A stretch of DNA of 64,000 nt from Petaurus breviceps papuanus (GCA_028583685.1 JAMXIF010000086.1:21421853-21485852), one strand, 5' to 3'; counted from the first letter of the stretch, positions 1-12,240 are shown. Numbers and translations: made by a program. Notes: generated by a model not told the origin, from the sequence alone.

Positions 1-164
1 CCCCCATATATTATAATTGTAACAATGGGCTACCTCTTCCCCTTCTAATTCTGGGAGTAAAATGCTAATGATTAATATCCCATTACCTTTGAAGACAACA
101 ATACCAGAATAAGATGAAAAATAACATCTGATCATTCAAACACCAGGCATCTATACCCAAACAG

Positions 165-500
165 TGCCAAGAAGAACCAGGAGAGTGATTTATACAATAA
201 CAACATTGTAAAAAACAAATAACTTCAAAAGACTTAAGATCTCTATCTGATCAACACAATGCCCAACCATGACTATAGGATATAGATAAGGAAGAATTTC
301 CTGACTGAGAGATGATGGATTCAACAGGTAAAATGAGATATATATTTTTGTACATATACAGTCTGGGAATTTGTTTTGTTTGATTATGCATATTTGTCAT
401 AAGTGTATTTTTGTTGTTGCTGTTATTTTGGGAGGAAGGAGAGATGGGAAGAAGAAAAAAAATTAACAACATTTAAAATTAATTAAAATTTAATTTAAAA
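165..500 (+). mobile_element. L1 3' UTR fragment
   Basis: The stretch gaaccaggagagtgatttatacaataacaacattgt and the later gggaatttgttttgtttgat are typical of the 3' end of marsupial L1. It ends in an A-rich tract near 460-500. 5'-truncated and diverged. Positions 1-164 are not assigned. Confidence 0.75.
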
Positions 501-2570
501 AAATCAGCTGCCATCAATTTTTTTTGAAAAGAGAAACAAAAAAGTAAAATACTATTTTCCACAGAGACCCAATTTATTGAAATGGGTCTGGAGGGTGGAG
601 GAACAAAACTCATCATTCATGATCATATGACATTTATGCATTTATTCATTATGTCTAATGAAAATATCACAAGTTAGCCACACAGTACTATCCATAAAAA
701 TCAGACCACTAAAAATTCTCACGGCTTCTGTAGGTGGAACAATGTTTCCCAGCATTTGTGTAGCTAACACTGTTTTCCATGGTATTACAAAAAGGTCATG
801 TACACATGTCAAAAAGCAAAACAACAAATTAGCTTGAAATTTCAGATTTCTGTACACATCTGTAAGAAAGTACAGATGTTTGATGGAAACTGGGAATCAT
901 GACAAGACTAAGATCTAGCCCAATAAATTCCCATTTGAATGACTGATTTAAATTCCTTATTGTTCTAAAAAAAGGGGGGGAGGAGGGACTCTGGAAATCA
1001 CCGAACCATAGCTTAATTTATTTCCCTGGGAAAATCCAGGAACAAATGACACACAAAAATTAATTTATAAACAGCTGGAGAAGAATGGGGGTCACTACTA
1101 CCTCTCTTGGCTCTGAAAGAATAGGCTAGAAGAAGACATAGCACATGTTGAAATTAAGCAATTTAGCATCAACATAGTCAATCAACAATCATTTGTTAAG
1201 TGCCAGGTGTTATATGCCAGGTGTTACATGAAACATATTTTTCATCCCAGATTCATTTGGAATGAAATACTCCCAAGTTGGCAGTAATCTGGTTAAAGAC
1301 ATAAAGTATCATTGTGTTAGTATATCTTCTCCCTAGAGTTGATGATAAATAATTAAATTGACCCACATAACTAAGAGTGTGCTGAAATCGGCTCAAACCA
1401 GCTGGTAAGATCTTACTGTCCTATTTTCAATGTGAGCATTTATATCTCAAAGTCAGCAAATGCTACAAGTCAGGGCCTGGCTATTCTATTAAATGTCTGG
1501 AATTAAGAAAGTGACGGAAAATGTTAATGTAGATTAAACGGAAGTGTGCATTTTTGGAGATCTGGTTTTTAAACATTTATTAGCACACCAATGAATATAA
1601 ATATGATGACTTCACCATGCGAAAACAGGCAAGGGTTTGAACAATGGCACCCAATGAAACTGCTTTATTTGACAGGAAGTTCTTGTATGCCATAGAATCG
1701 TCCCTGTTCTTACTGCCTGCTTCTTCTAGGCAGTAGTAGTGTGTGGTGGGAGTACCAAAGGGTAGATGTTTTGGGCTGTTTTCAGAAATTGGAGGGTGCA
1801 GGCAGAAGAACAGTATGCCTCACCAAATGGCCAAATACTCTGACAGATGGATGAATTACCTGAACTGAACAAGGATAATTAGTCAGTTATATTAGGACTT
1901 CTATAATCGTACTGTTGGTAGACAAGCCTAACCACTCCATCAAGGGTTTAATATTACTATATTGGGTTTTTACATACTCCTAAATCTAGACAATTAGAAT
2001 TGACCTGCGGTACACTTGAGACTATCCTAAATGCTACAACAAGATTCTAATATACATTCTTTCTCATTCTCATATGTTAGTATGGCACTATACGGCCTGT
2101 GTGCTCAGTATAGAAAGTGACCAATAAATACAATTTTACTGTGTCTCTATTGTATGAGAGGCACAATCAAAAAGTCCTGGGGTTGAATCTTATTTCTGAC
2201 ACAGACATGGTATATGACAGTAGTCAGGGTAGTTCTCTAAGGCTGCAATTAGTTCTCCCTGAGATATTTTCAGGGATGGGGAGGGATGGGATGGTGGTGT
2301 CCATGAGAAGTTATTTACATCTTAAAATATTCCTCCCTTTCCCAGCTATGTATCTTCAGGAATCCAGATTTTCTTCATATACTTGAACCAAAATAACATC
2401 TTGAAACAAACAGATTGACTGCTGAATCAGATATGAGAATTCAGTTATATCCTATTAATCCAGACATTAAAGAGGATTCATAAAAGTATGTAAAATGCCA
2501 CTCTTCTCATTTTTTGGCTTTAAGATATAGTTATTTTTTGAAAAAATGTGTTATTTATGTTAACAGGTAA
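501..2570. other. Single-copy intronic sequence
   Basis: AT-rich, no repeat family recognised, no coding signal. A G-run (ggggggg) sits at 974-980. Confidence 0.6.
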
Positions 2571-2574
2571 TTTT

Positions 2575-2738
2575 AATGAATTAATAAATATTTCTAAAAC
2601 ACCCATTTTAATGACTAATATAGTAAATAGCAATGGTTATAACTCACATAAACAAAAGCTCTTTGGGGTCCCTGATAATTTTTAAGAATGTGAAGGAATC
2701 CTGAGACCAAAAAGTTTGAGCACTACTACTCTGGGCAA
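2575..2738 (-). mobile_element. Ancient hAT-like DNA transposon remnant
   Basis: Read on the minus strand it gives gtgctcaaactttttggtctc, then ccttcacattcttaaaaatta and ccccaaagagcttttgttta, a pattern of an old mammalian non-autonomous hAT/Charlie-type repeat. A second copy in the opposite orientation lies at 10,166. Family name not certain. Confidence 0.55.
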
Positions 2739-2739
2739 C

Positions 2740-4635
2740 TTTCTAAGAATGGGAATTAGAGCAGGTGATGTTTGGCATTGATAGAGGGACTTTCCTCACT
2801 AGAAATTCCCTATATGAATGAAGTCATAGTCACAAGTGAGGGATCTTTCCTTTCCCAAATCTATCTGTGTGCAGGAGATTAGGAAGTAGTCTTCTGGGTT
2901 AGTTTTAATGATTTTGTAGTTGCTTATTTCATTTGGTAAAATGGTTGTCTTTCTTGGGCATTTAAAAAGACAATGCCACACAATCTCTAACATCTCTTTT
3001 ATAAGAATCAATTTATCTGATATTCTCTACCTACACTCAATCAACAAGTGTTTATTAAGTGCTTGTAATGTGCCAATTTCCAGTAAAGAAGCAGGCTGTT
3101 ACAATTCCACAGAGTGATGCTGGGATGAATAGCTTGCCTGTCCCTACTGCCACCCTCACCCCCCATGTATGTTGTAAGTATAATCTTTTCTTTGATGATG
3201 TAGACAGGTAGGTTCTTAGGCATGTTTGGTATAAAAGTAGACCCTGTGAATGCTAGTTATGTGATTGATCAAAACAATTAATTGACAGCAGGTGAAGCAA
3301 TGAATAGTGGGACCCATAACTTGTGCCAGATGAGGTTGAATGTAAAGAAATGTGAATAAATACAGTCTTCTCTGAGAGGGGGAAATATCTAGTAGGGGAA
3401 GAGGAAGGGGAGAAAAAGAGAAAACACAAATAATGAAGAGAAGTTGAAGGAGAGAATATTATTTGGAAATGCTCCCAGACAAAAGCCTAGAAAAGGAGAT
3501 TCAGGGAATTCTGGATGTAGGGACCTGGGAGGATGGAGCATCCATGTTTGGCTGCACAGGATAGAAATTTCAATCTAAACCTAAGAGGTATGTCTAGGTA
3601 ACTGCTATTGACCCATCATAGTCATCCAACCTCTAACTCTAGTAGATGAAAGGGACATGGATGACCTCTCAGGAGCATGGGCAATTTAATACTCCTCTGG
3701 AGACAGGGAGAGGCCCTTTTCTGCCCCAAGAACACAGCACTTTTCCCCTACTCCCAGGTAGAAATACAGAAAAGTTCCTGTGTGCAAAACACTTGTCCAG
3801 GGGATCCAAATCATCCTGATAAGCTGGTGACTGAGAAAGCTCTATGGTGTCCATTTAATAGGTAGCATTCAGTAGCCAGCACAGTTGGCACAACTAACCC
3901 CTTAGGGAACAATCCCAGCCATTGCCTTCATTCATCAACCACTTGTATCTTCCTAGCTTTCGTTGTCTGAACACTAGCCTATAAATCATGCTAGTCACTC
4001 TTAAACTCCATTTTTTTTTTATCTTTGGCTTCTGCCTGATTTTCCTGCCCTGGCACCTGATCACTATTTTTGTACCCCCACCAGCTCATTTCCTCATCGC
4101 TCACCCTGTCCTTGGTTCAAATTTCAAACTTATTCAAAGCTCATCTGAAACGCTTAAGTATTTTTCTGCTCTAACTAGTTAGGCTGGAAATTTTTAAAAC
4201 TGATAATCAGTACAACAAATATTTATCAAGGACCTACTCGTATGAGGCACTCGGAAAAAAAACAAAGTACAGGTAAGAAATGGGCAATGGTAATAATCTT
4301 TCCTTTGAGATTCTTTAGTGAGGCTCAAATGAAATAAAAGAAGCACAGAATTTCCGCTTAGAAGGAAAGACCTCCTTTGGTTCAACTCCAACCCATCACC
4401 AAACTGTCGCCAAGATTTGTTGACTCACCCTTTCCACCATATCTCATGTATATCCCCTTTCTCCTCTGAAACTACCACCACTTTGGTGCAGGTCCTCAGC
4501 ACCTCAAGTCTGAAATACAGTTTGCTGGTTGGTTTCTCTGCCTCAGCTATCTCTCCACTCCAGACCATCCTCCGTTCCATCAGTAAAATGTTATTCCTAA
4601 AGTTATTCCTAGGTTATGCCCTTCCTCAAACTGGT
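2740..4635. other. Mostly single-copy intronic sequence
   Basis: Contains a short antisense L2-like scrap at about 3,028-3,085 (caagtgtttattaagtgctt), a purine-rich stretch at 3,370-3,460 and a T run at 4,011-4,020. Otherwise nothing recognised. Confidence 0.5.
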
Positions 4636-4639
4636 GGCT

Positions 4640-5450
4640 CCCTTTAACCTCCAGGATAAAGGACAAAATCATCTGTTTGATGTCCAAAGTTCTTCAAGCA
4701 ACCTCTTACCCTGGCCCCCTTTCCAGTCTTCTGGCATTTCAGTCCTCTCCTTACACTCTATGATCAAGGGACACTGGCCTTCTTGCTGCTCCTCACACAA
4801 AACACATCATCTCCCGACCTGGAACTGTCACTTGATTCTTCTCATGTCTGAGATTTGTTCTCTTCCCACATTCTGTAATGGGAATGGTAATTTGAAGATT
4901 GTCCCTGCCTCTTAATAGGCTGAATGTAATCATATGGAGCCTATGGTGGGAGGAGTTTGCTGAATGGGTGGAGGAGAGCTGAGAGGAAGGTGGGAGTCAA
5001 AGCAGTTAGACAGAGAGAGGAGAGAGGACATAGGCAAAGAGACAGCTAGGCTTGTGACTGTTTGTGGGAAGGCTTTGGGAGGGTATTGCCCCCTGCTGTG
5101 TATTGTGTATTAACTTCTTTGTTGCTATCATGGATTTGGTTTTCTGGTATTGGGATTTGGCTTCTGTTATCTGAATAAATGTTTGGCTTCTGTCTTCTCT
5201 ATGGAAAGTCTATCATATTTTGTGATTGAGAACTACACCAGCATACTCATAGTAGTTGTGTTGGTGCTGTGAATATCGTGTTGGAGCTATACATCTGCCT
5301 CCAAGCTTTCCTGGTTTCCTTTAAGTTTCAGCTAAAACTTTACCTTCTACAAGATGACTTTCTAGATTTCTCTTAATGCTGGTGCTTTTCTTCTGCGATT
5401 ATCTCGAATTTTTGATGTATATATCTTGTCAGTACATGGATTTTTGAATA
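4640..5450 (+). mobile_element. L2 LINE 3' end, split by an LTR-like insertion
   Basis: The left part (4,640-4,905) shows the L2 3' signature: cctccaggataaaggacaaa, ccctggccccctttccagtc, cttgctgctcctcacacaaa. The right part (5,297-5,450) continues it with tcagctaaaactttaccttc and tctcttaatgctggtgc. About 390 bases between them do not belong to L2. Confidence 0.75.
4913..5296 (+). mobile_element. LTR-like fossil inserted into the L2
   Basis: A block foreign to the surrounding L2, starting near taataggctgaatgtaatca and carrying an AATAAA (ctgaataaatgtttggc) about two thirds in, as a solo LTR would. The word ctgcctc occurs on both sides (4,906 and 5,297) and may be the target-site duplication. 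A shorter relative lies at 17,876. Family not identified. Broken and old, but younger than the L2. A non-LTR origin is not excluded. Confidence 0.4.
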
Positions 5451-5454
5451 TTCC

Positions 5455-5600
5455 TTAAGGGCCTACTATGTGTGTGCCCGTATTGTGCTAAATGTTAGGG
5501 ATACAAAGAACGGCAAAAACATGGTCCTTACCCTCAAGAAGATTTCAATTTAATGGGGATGACAATATGGGAACAGCTGCTATTGATTGCTCTTCCCCCA
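5455..5600 (-). mobile_element. L2 LINE fragment, antisense
   Basis: Contains gggcctactatgtgtgtgcc, aatgttagggatacaaagaa and catggtccttaccctcaaga, the reverse complement of the L2 3' end. It may extend, highly diverged, to about 5,860. It stands in inverted orientation directly after the sense L2 at 4,640-5,450. Confidence 0.7.
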
Positions 5601-5947
5601 CAGTGTTTGAGTACTACAAAAGGGTTACACTCACAATCAAGCATTCTTTTAGGAGGGGAAGGACATCCCGCTAGGAAGCCCTCTAGCAGTTTTTTTAATA
5701 TCTTATCGAGATGTACAGAGTATTGTCAGAAGGGGCAGCAAAAGAGGCTATCAGTGCAGCATGAGGTGGAATTGAGGAGCGAGGAAAAGGAGGGCAGGAA
5801 GAGAGAGAAAAGGGGCTTTGGGAAAAGCAAGCTCTCCACCACAACAGGAAAATAGGATCATATCACGTATGTGAACACAGACACTGAACATATTTCTCAA
5901 TGTAACTGTCATCAATAAGATTAAATTAGAAGCAAAGTATTAGTTCA

Positions 5948-6195
5948 TTTTGGGCAATTAGGTGGTGCTGGGCCTGGAGTCCAGAACACTCATCTTGCTG
6001 AGTTCAAATTTGGCCTCAGATATTTACTGTGTGATCCTGGGCAAGTCACTTAACAAAGTTTGTCTTAGTTCCTCATCTATAAAATCAGCTGGAGAAGAAA
6101 ATGGCAAACCACTCCAATCTTTCTGCCAAGAAAATCCAAAATGGGTTCAGGGAGAATTGGACACAATTTGACACAATTTCACAATGAAAAATGAC
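5948..6195 (+). mobile_element. RTE-dependent marsupial SINE
   Basis: Head gggcaattaggtggtgctgg, core tcctgggcaagtcacttaac, then aaatggcaaaccactccaat, the 3' part shared by the RTE-mobilised SINEs in this window. Moderately diverged. Confidence 0.85.
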
Positions 6196-6199
6196 TTAA

Positions 6200-7234
6200 C
6201 AAAAATCAGTTCATTCTAAATGGTAACAGGTTGTTGAATGAGAACGCCCAGTACTAGACATCTACAGTAGCTCCAGCATGCTTCTTTTGAGAGTTTCCCT
6301 CAAACAGAAATGTATGTAAAAATGTCCTTACTTCAGGGTATGGATTAGCACTAGCCCTAGCATTCTTTTCTTCATTCTCTACTTGTCAGACTTTCTAAAA
6401 GCATTCATTTTCCATCCCTACACATCAGATATGCTTAAATAAATGCAGGTAATGATGAAAAATAAGAAAAAAATAGGATTTCTTAGTATCCTTTTCATTG
6501 ACGTTGAGAATAGGAATTATCATTACTTCTCACTTACTTCTGCTTCCTTCTTACCATTAATTTCTGCATTTTCGAATGGAAGCGTTATCGACAGGGCTTA
6601 AGAAATGTCAAAGAATTTGTTTTTGGTAGTTGCCCTTCATATGAAGACAATACTACAAATTAAAAACAACAAAAATAGCATAATGAAAACTTAGAGGGAA
6701 ACTTCCATCAAATTTGTGGCAGGAACAATTTCAGCATTAGCTCTTTGATCACATCCTTATAAATTTATTTTGTTTCTTAAATCAAGCTAAATGAAATTAG
6801 GAAGGAAGCATGGTTAATAGTTTTGCTCGCAAGCTGGAGATTTTTGTTCTATTTCTGGCTTTTTATCTGATTTGCTCTTGACCTTGGGCAAATCACATAA
6901 CCTTTTATCTTTGTATTTCAGCCAGAATCTAGGAAAGTATTATATATATATATACACCCCTCCAGTACATGTCACACACTTAAACACTAGGTGAATGAAA
7001 TCCTTTAACAAACTTGTGCAGTAGAGTGACTTGGGAGAGTGAAAGAGGAATAAGGTAACAAATGCAGAAAGAGACATAAGTGAGGATATAAGATACCTCT
7101 AAGATATAAGATACTTTTGATCTTCAGTTTAAGATACAAGATGCCTTTGACCTTGAGATCAAAGAAAAATTTGGACAAGGAAATTGAGGAAAATGGAGCA
7201 AAGGACACAAGAATTCAAGATCCGTGTCATACAC
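6200..7234. other. Intronic sequence with one MIR remnant
   Basis: A sense MIR scrap at about 6,810-6,922 contains gaccttgggcaaatcacata. A short (TA)n tract lies at 6,941-6,953. The rest is single-copy. Confidence 0.5.
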
Positions 7235-7435
7235 TCTTCTGCCATATCTGGGGCCATCTCCAGTCACCCTGATGTGTATCTGGCCACTGGATCCCGATGG
7301 CTCCAGAGAAGCAAGTGAGGCTGGTTACCTTGCACGGCCCTCCCTCACTTAGATCTAATTCACCTGCATGTCATGGCATTACCCCTATCATGTCATGGTC
7401 CTCCTTGAGAACAAAAGACAAACAGTAACAACACT
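7235..7435 (+). repeat. Interspersed repeat of unresolved class
   Basis: Contains ggatcccgatggctccagag and tcatggtcctccttgagaac and ends near caaacagtaacaa. Part of it recurs at 22,925-22,995 (gatgtcattggtcctctttg), so it is a dispersed marsupial repeat. SINE or LTR origin not decided. Confidence 0.5.
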
Positions 7436-7539
7436 GGCAGCTGAAAATAATCAACCTCAGATTTTTCCAGAGTCCTTTTTCTGGATTTGTCTTTTGTTCT
7501 TACCACAATCCACTAGAGTCATTATTTTTCTGTGTACAT

Positions 7540-7639
7540 ATTAAAGCTCCAATATGTAAATTCCTCAAGGGCTGGGACTGTGTTTTTTATCTCTGACTCT
7601 CTGGTGTCTAGCACTGCACCTTGAACACAACTGGTATTT
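7540..7639 (+). mobile_element. L2 LINE 3' terminal fragment
   Basis: Contains aattcctcaagggctgggac and tctagcactgcaccttgaac, the L2 3' terminus. The SINE at 7,654 inserted directly after it. Confidence 0.65.
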
Positions 7640-7653
7640 AAGATATGACTATT

Positions 7654-7827
7654 GGGTGGCTAGGTGGCACAGTGAATAGAGCACCAGCCCTGGAGTAGGG
7701 AGGACCTGAGTTCAAATTTGACCTCAGACACTTAACACTTACTAGTCATGTGACCTTGGGCAAGTCACTTAACCCCAATTTCCCTGCCTTCCTCCCTCCA
7801 AAACAAAAACAAGCAAAAAAAAAAAAA
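7654..7827 (+). mobile_element. tRNA-derived CORE-type SINE (WSINE/WALLSI-like), with TSD
   Basis: Full-length. The A box lies in tggcacagtgaatagagcac and the B box in gagttcaaattt, with the core ccttgggcaagtcacttaac and an A-rich tail. Target-site duplications flank it: aagatatgactatt (7,640-7,653) and aagatatgactgtt (7,828-7,841), one mismatch, so the insertion is fairly young. Confidence 0.93.
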
Positions 7828-7841
7828 AAGATATGACTGTT

Positions 7842-8570
7842 GACTGAGTTCAAGTTATGGTAAGGTAGAGGATCGGAAGACACATAAGGAAACTAGACTG
7901 AGGACTCAATTTGAAATTGTTGAATTCTTCCTAAATATGCTATGTGGGTAAGAGGAGACACAAACTAATAGTTGTATAATAAGGATGAATATGTTGTTCA
8001 ATGATTTGGCATTTTTAACTGAAAAATACAAGGTAATTTTGTACCCTCAAGGATCCATGGATAAATGTTGAATTCAAGCTTCATTACTCTTAAAATCCAC
8101 CTTATATGGACACTAGAGGTCAAATAACCTAATTACCCTTGGATTAGATCTAATTCAGCTTGCCTTATAGTGAAACCTGTTCTCTAGAAAGTATTTATGT
8201 TGGAAAGTTCCAGTATAGTTAGATAAAAAAAAGTTATTTCTCAAACTAAATGATATTTTTATTTGGTTAGAGTTATTTTTCTAGTAATACCAATTAGTTA
8301 AGATATTGATTTTAGTACTTTAAATTATCTTAATTTCATGCATGTGGATATTCCCTCCTTTTATGCAGATAACAACCTCTATACACCTTAGTAGATAGTT
8401 TTATAAACTGCCATTACCAAAAATTCCAGTGACCAGTCTTCTGATGATTAGGCCTTAAATACTTAACTAGGCTGACCCTGAAATGCTGCATGGTAGAGTC
8501 AGTCAAATAACATTTATTAATTATTCTATTCTATTAATAATTCTCAGTCATGTACTAAGCACTGAAGGGG
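7842..8570. other. Single-copy AT-rich intronic sequence
   Basis: No repeat family or coding signal recognised. Confidence 0.5.
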
Positions 8571-8574
8571 ATAA

Positions 8575-8800
8575 GACAATACATATATGTACATGCGTAA
8601 TGTATATATGTATATGCACATGCATACATACATGTATACATGTGTATGTATACATCCACCTATAAAGCAAAACTATATAATATCATACATGTATGTATAT
8701 TTGTGTATATGTAAATATACAGAGAGAGAGTAGTCGGTGAGACCGTATAGCTTAGTGGGTGAAACTATGTAAACATACACACATGCACACACACAAAGAA
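8575..8800. repeat. Imperfect TATG/CATA simple-repeat tract
   Basis: Alternating atgtatatgtatatgcacat-type units grade into cacacatgcacacacac near 8,775-8,795. A low-complexity zone with no gene content. Confidence 0.85.
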
Positions 8801-8804
8801 CTGA

Positions 8805-8935
8805 GCTCAGAGTTATTAAGGGACTTGCCCAAAGTCATATGGACAGTAAGTGGCAGAAATGGTAGTCAAATTCAGGTCACATGGCTCTAAATTCAATCAG
8901 TGTTCTTACTCTTGAACCACACTCCCTTTTTCAGA
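8805..8935 (-). mobile_element. MIR SINE, antisense
   Basis: Contains ttaagggacttgcccaaagt and cagtaagtggcagaaatgg, the reversed MIR core. Old and diverged. Confidence 0.75.
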
Positions 8936-8939
8936 CTGT

Positions 8940-10160
8940 CTGTGGAGACACAATCAGATCAATATTTTTAGTCATGTTAATGTTTTGTTTTCACTCAGCC
9001 TATCTCATCAACTGTTCATCCATTTGAATTACAGATGATCCAAGCAGCAAGTCAACTGTTTTGCTCAGGTACCCATAATCTTTGTGTATGCATATAGAGC
9101 TCATCTGTCTTCCAAAAGAAGATAGGTTAAAGGACACAGCTTTGTGAATAATTTGGTGATTATTTTTAAAGTGTTGCTTTGATGAAAATAAATTCCAAAG
9201 CCAAGGATACAAATGCAGCCAAATCAAGCTGTTAATTGCAAAATAGTAGTCATATTTAGTTCAATGAGCTTAGAATAATATATAAGGAACATCTTAATCA
9301 TGACAACCATTCTCTTTCTGAGTTCTAAAATCATTGCCAAAGAATCATAAATTCACTATGTACACTGTTTTTTGACCATATCATTTTCCTAATTTCTCTC
9401 AGGTGCCTTCCAATTAAGCAATCTTATACTATAATTTATAAAGCCTGGAAGTAATGATTTTAGATATCCTGCTATTTAAAACATATTGATTGAGTCTGAT
9501 ACTGCTTACTGTTTCCAAAGCTGTCACTTATGAACTTAAGAACATCTTTTTTTAACTCTGCTGTCACATATAAAAAATTGAAAATAGATGAAAAGGAAAA
9601 AAATGTTTGTAAAGCATCCAGCTTGATTTCTATTTACTTTTCAAAACTAGTAATTCATTCTGGGTGAAACTCAAATTGAATGCTTCTCCAATTATATTTT
9701 GCGCATTTCTGATGTTATACTAATATAAACAAAAGGACTTTATCCAACACAAATGCATCAAATAACCATCAATCCTCATCACAGCAAATGCTGACATTCA
9801 GTAAAGCTCCTGAATCTGTCAAGATGGATTGCTACTATGCAAAGGTGAAGTAGCTGTTTGTGTTTCACGTTCAACATTTCTGTTGCTGCTTTAAAGTAAT
9901 AACTTTATAGGGTTTTACTTATATATGTGAGATTTACAAAAACCAATACAATGCTTTATACTTAAATACATCATCCTCATATTACTATATTTAGTTTTTT
10001 GGGGGTATTCAAAATTAAATTGACTGAATTAGTCTTCATCTGCATTACTCTCAGTTACCATCATTTCCCCAGTCCCCCACTCTGCCTCAAGTAATATATT
10101 GACAGACAACACTATCTAGGGGCTGAAACAATTCACTTTTAAATAGTTAGATTACTGACA
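8940..10160. other. Single-copy AT-rich intronic stretch, possible conserved non-coding DNA
   Basis: About 1.2 kb without any recognised repeat, unusual in this repeat-dense region. No open frame of note. Conservation cannot be judged from one sequence. Confidence 0.5.
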
Positions 10161-10165
10161 TTAGT

Positions 10166-10390
10166 GCAAAGCCATGATTCTCAAATTTTTTTTTGGTCTC
10201 ATGACCCTTTTACATTCTGAACAATTATTGAGGACTTGGCCAACAAAGTTTTATTTATGTGGGTTTTACTTATCAATATTTGCCATATTAGAAACTAGGA
10301 GTCTCAGTACTGTTATAAAAAATAGTTCTGACCTTGTAGATCCCCAAAATGGTCTCAGTGACCCTCAGGGGTACCCAGAATAGTAATCTT
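10166..10390 (+). mobile_element. Ancient hAT-like DNA transposon remnant
   Basis: tctcaaatttttttttggtc, tcatgacccttttacattct and ttatgtgggttttacttatc match the minus-strand copy at 2,575-2,738. Its end (cagtgaccctcaggggtacc) is diverged. Confidence 0.55.
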
Positions 10391-10844
10391 TATATTTCAA
10401 TGACGTCCTGAAAATGTATAAAGTAATAAAGGAACAGTGTCAAGATCTGATTTGGTTAGGACCTAAAGACCCTATAGATTTCCCATTTCCTCACCTACCT
10501 TACTTGCACCACCTCTCTGACTGATGCAATACACCAGACAGAAAATAAACATAGCTTCTTTTACTAGGTTGTTGACTGATCCCTTTCCAGGAGTCAGTAG
10601 CAATGACTGAATTATTAAATACTTTTATTCAAAAGGTCCAATTTTGCAGCCACTGTTGGGCTAGCATAAACTGAGTTTATATTTCTGGATTATGTCAACC
10701 AGAAACAATTATATACAATAAATGACAATGCAAATAAAAATCTAACAATAAAATTTGCCACACTTAAGTTAAAATGGAAATAATATACATACAAAAAATT
10801 GAAAGTCTACAGTATGTAACAGCTACTAAATTCTTAGTATAGTA

Positions 10845-11210
10845 GATATTAATTGAAGTACATGACTGCCATTAACACATCAATGACCCTTCATTTAAAA
10901 GACACGTTATTAGGGGCGGCCAGGTAGCACAGTGAGTAAGAGCACCGTCTCCAGTGTCGGGATGACCTGGGGATCAAATCCATGCTCAGACACTTAGAAC
11001 CACACCCAGAAATAACTGACCGTGTAACCTTGAGCAAATTACTTAGCCCTGATTGCTTTAAAAAAAAATAAAAATAAAAGATATGTTATAGAGTGTTCTC
11101 TTTTACAAGACAAAGTTGTAGGAACTAGGAGAATATAATGATGGGTGAGGCATGGGTCATGCCCTTATAGAGTATACTATCTAGTAGAAGAGATAAGACA
11201 TAGCTAAATA
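10845..11210 (+). repeat. Direct repeat copy A, split by a SINE
   Basis: Segments 10,845-10,912 and 11,077-11,210 together match copy B at 15,560-15,757 in the same orientation, sharing gagaatataatgatg, gtgaggcatggg and gataagacatagctaaatac. Identity is about 85 percent by eye. The SINE at 10,913 is missing from copy B. Confidence 0.7.
10913..11076 (+). mobile_element. tRNA-derived SINE, ctcagtgagtaagag type (copy 1)
   Basis: Starts ggggcggccaggtagcacag. A box region agtgagtaagagc, B box ggatcaaatcc, then ccttgagcaaattacttagc and an A-rich tail. Flanks aaaagacacgttat and aaaagatatgttat look like a diverged target-site duplication. It interrupts direct repeat copy A. Confidence 0.9.
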
Positions 11211-11470
11211 CATGCTGGGTGCATCCTAGATGCCACAAGAATGATAGATTAAAAGCAGTATATAATTTCTTGAAAGTAGAGCACTTTCATGGGTTTTGGG
11301 AGGATCAAGGAAGGCTTCATGAAGAAGGTAGCATTTGAATAGAGTTTTGAAGGAAAGATAAGATTGTGACAGGTAAAGATGGTGGTGAGGGCATTCCAGG
11401 GAGTGGAAATAGCATTTGTAAAATATGTGAGAAGAGAAAGGACAAGGACAATCAAGGAAAATCAAGTTCA
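11095..11470 (-). mobile_element. L2/L3-like LINE fragment, antisense
   Basis: Features such as gcttcatgaagaaggtagca, tttgaatagagttttgaagg and gagggcattccagggagtgg follow the reversed order of an L2/CR1-class 3' region. Diverged; overlaps the 3' part of direct repeat copy A. Confidence 0.55.
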
Positions 11471-11635
11471 AATAAGCAATTTGACTAGAGCACAGGTAAC
11501 CTGTAGGAGAAGAGTAGAAGGTAATACTAGATATACTGGATATTGGATATATTAATGAGAACCTTGAACAAAGAGTTTATTCATTATACAGTATGCAATG
11601 GAGACTTAAACACACACATACACTACCCAAAAATC

Positions 11636-11713
<78 letters not shown>
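11636..11713. repeat. (CA)n microsatellite
   Basis: Imperfect cacata units followed by an uninterrupted CA run of over 40 bases. Confidence 0.97.
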
Positions 11714-11714
<1 letters not shown>

Positions 11715-11785
11715 AGGATTATTATCCTTCCCAGTGCTGAGCAGAGTGTCTGGCACTTAAGGAAACACGCATTGTATAGGCTGTT

Positions 11786-12016
11786 AATTGCTCAGCTATT
11801 TCAGTTGTGTCCAATTCTTTGGTGTTTTCTTGGCTAAGATCTTGGAGTGGTTTACAATTTCCTTCTTAACCTCATTTTACAGATGAGGAAACTGAGGAAA
11901 ACAGGGCTAAAAGACTTGCCCAGGGTGACATAACTAGTGTTTCACACTGGATTTGAACTCAAGTCTTCCTGACACGAGGTCTGACACCCTGTTCATTGCA
12001 TCACCTCGTTGTCCAA
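11786..12016 (-). mobile_element. RTE-dependent SINE, antisense
   Basis: Reads tcagttgtgtccaattcttt, ttacagatgaggaaactgag, gacttgcccagggtgacata and ends at the reversed head gcatcacctcgttgtcc. Abuts the MIR that follows. Confidence 0.88.
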
Positions 12017-12017
12017 A

Positions 12018-12240
12018 TATTTAGACAGTTCCTACTATGTACTAGGCACTGTGCTAATAAGCACATTTTACAAATATTATTTCATTCGATTCTCATGAGA
12101 ACTCAGAGACAAATTCTATTCTTACCCTCATTTTATAACTGATGAAACTGATGTAAATATAAGTTAAGTAACTCATTCAGGGTCACTCAGCTAGTAAATG
12201 ACTAAGGCCAAATTTGAACTCAGGTCTTCCTGATTTTCTG
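12018..12240 (-). mobile_element. MIR/Mar1-class SINE, antisense
   Basis: Contains cctactatgtactaggcact, ttcattcgattctcatgaga, cctcattttataactgatga and cactcagctagtaaatgact, a nearly full-length reversed CORE-SINE. Confidence 0.8.

Noticed and set aside
11543-11740. Plus-strand frame encoding a His-Thr repeat
   Set aside because: Translation of the CA microsatellite.
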